Origin: Gymnorhina tibicen
Lineage: Eukaryota; Chordata; Aves; Passeriformes; Artamidae
DNA length: 64,000 nucleotides
NCBI GenBank assembly: GCA_013399875.1
Contig: VXAZ01004553.1
Coordinates: 124,001-188,000 of the forward strand
Reading direction: 5' to 3'
Shown here: one piece after another, positions 63,641-64,000 of the stretch
Layout: each line of letters begins with the position of its first letter
Position numbering within the stretch: position 1 is the stretch's first letter
Program-made: the position numbers and the translations under genes
Notes under the pieces: model-generated
Seen by the model: the letters and a program-made list of their open reading frames with translations, nothing else
Database searches by the model: none
Told to the model about the DNA's origin: nothing

Positions 63641-64000
63641 CATGGCTTTGATATCCCTCATGTATTTCCCAGGGTACCGACTTCTGCAAATCAAAGCAGA
63701 ATCAAAAGCTTCTTTTTTTATTCTTTTGAGCACACAAACCCAGGTGTCAGAAATGAAAATATAAAATACCTGTGGAGTAAACTCTGATGACTCAACATTA
63801 ACAAAATAAAGGCTTTTAGTGGTATTCCTAAGGGTAACAATAAAAACATATCTTTACGGAAGACTTAATTTTTTAACAACTGACTAAAAGACTGGCTACA
63901 AGAAGGAAAGAAAAAGATACAACCCTTCGTAAGAATGGTTTGTTCCACCCTTCATAATGTCCACCTTATTTGATTATCTGTCAAATCTTCTCAAAATTCA

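Larger units (their letters stand above)
40521..64000. other. Intergenic region, DKK3 to the expected MICAL2 side
   Basis: About 23 kb with no supported gene. The longest frame (44670-45245 +, 191 codons) has no recognisable domain, start context or splice structure. Repeats are listed separately. I looked for MICAL2 first-exon protein and did not see it. Confidence 0.6.

Noticed and set aside
30661..64000. MICAL2 exons expected by synteny
   Set aside because: No MICAL2 protein sequence was found in any frame; the gene probably starts beyond the window.

Overview
The window is vertebrate nuclear DNA, almost certainly from a bird. The evidence is multi-exon genes with GT-AG introns, three CR1 LINE fragments with the typical avian 3' tail, a 442-bp solo LTR, and a USP47-DKK3 order that matches amniote synteny. 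The LTR resembles passerine ERV LTRs from memory, but I could not check this, so the exact lineage is open. Only two protein-coding genes can be supported.

Layout. (1) Positions 1-5279, + strand: the last six coding exons of USP47, encoding the C-terminal ~216 residues, followed by a 3' UTR that probably runs to about 6515. (2) About 6516-8091: the short spacer between two convergent genes. (3) 8351-30554, - strand: DKK3 in seven coding exons, covering both cysteine-rich domains and an acidic tail, with a 14.4-kb intron between coding exons 3 and 4. The first coding exon lies in a CpG island (~30060-30660). It contains a one-base assembly gap (N at 30530) exactly where the start codon is expected. 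(4) About 30661-64000: roughly 33 kb with no gene I can recognise. By amniote synteny this should be the DKK3-MICAL2 intergenic region. It holds CR1 fragments, a solo LTR, a palindromic MITE-like relic, a MIR-type SINE relic, a 97-bp tandem duplication and simple repeats.

The two genes are neighbours by synteny, not functional partners. USP47 is a deubiquitinase whose catalytic part lies upstream of the window. DKK3 is a secreted Dickkopf-family glycoprotein. They are transcribed toward each other, so their 3' ends may influence each other.

I found no new gene system, CRISPR array, tRNA or rRNA. The points most worth a second look are two assembly joins (one duplicating ~90 bp, one hiding the DKK3 start), an intronic CpG patch with a splice-donor-terminated reading frame antisense to DKK3, a GC-rich hairpin block in the USP47 3' UTR, and two strong inverted repeats.
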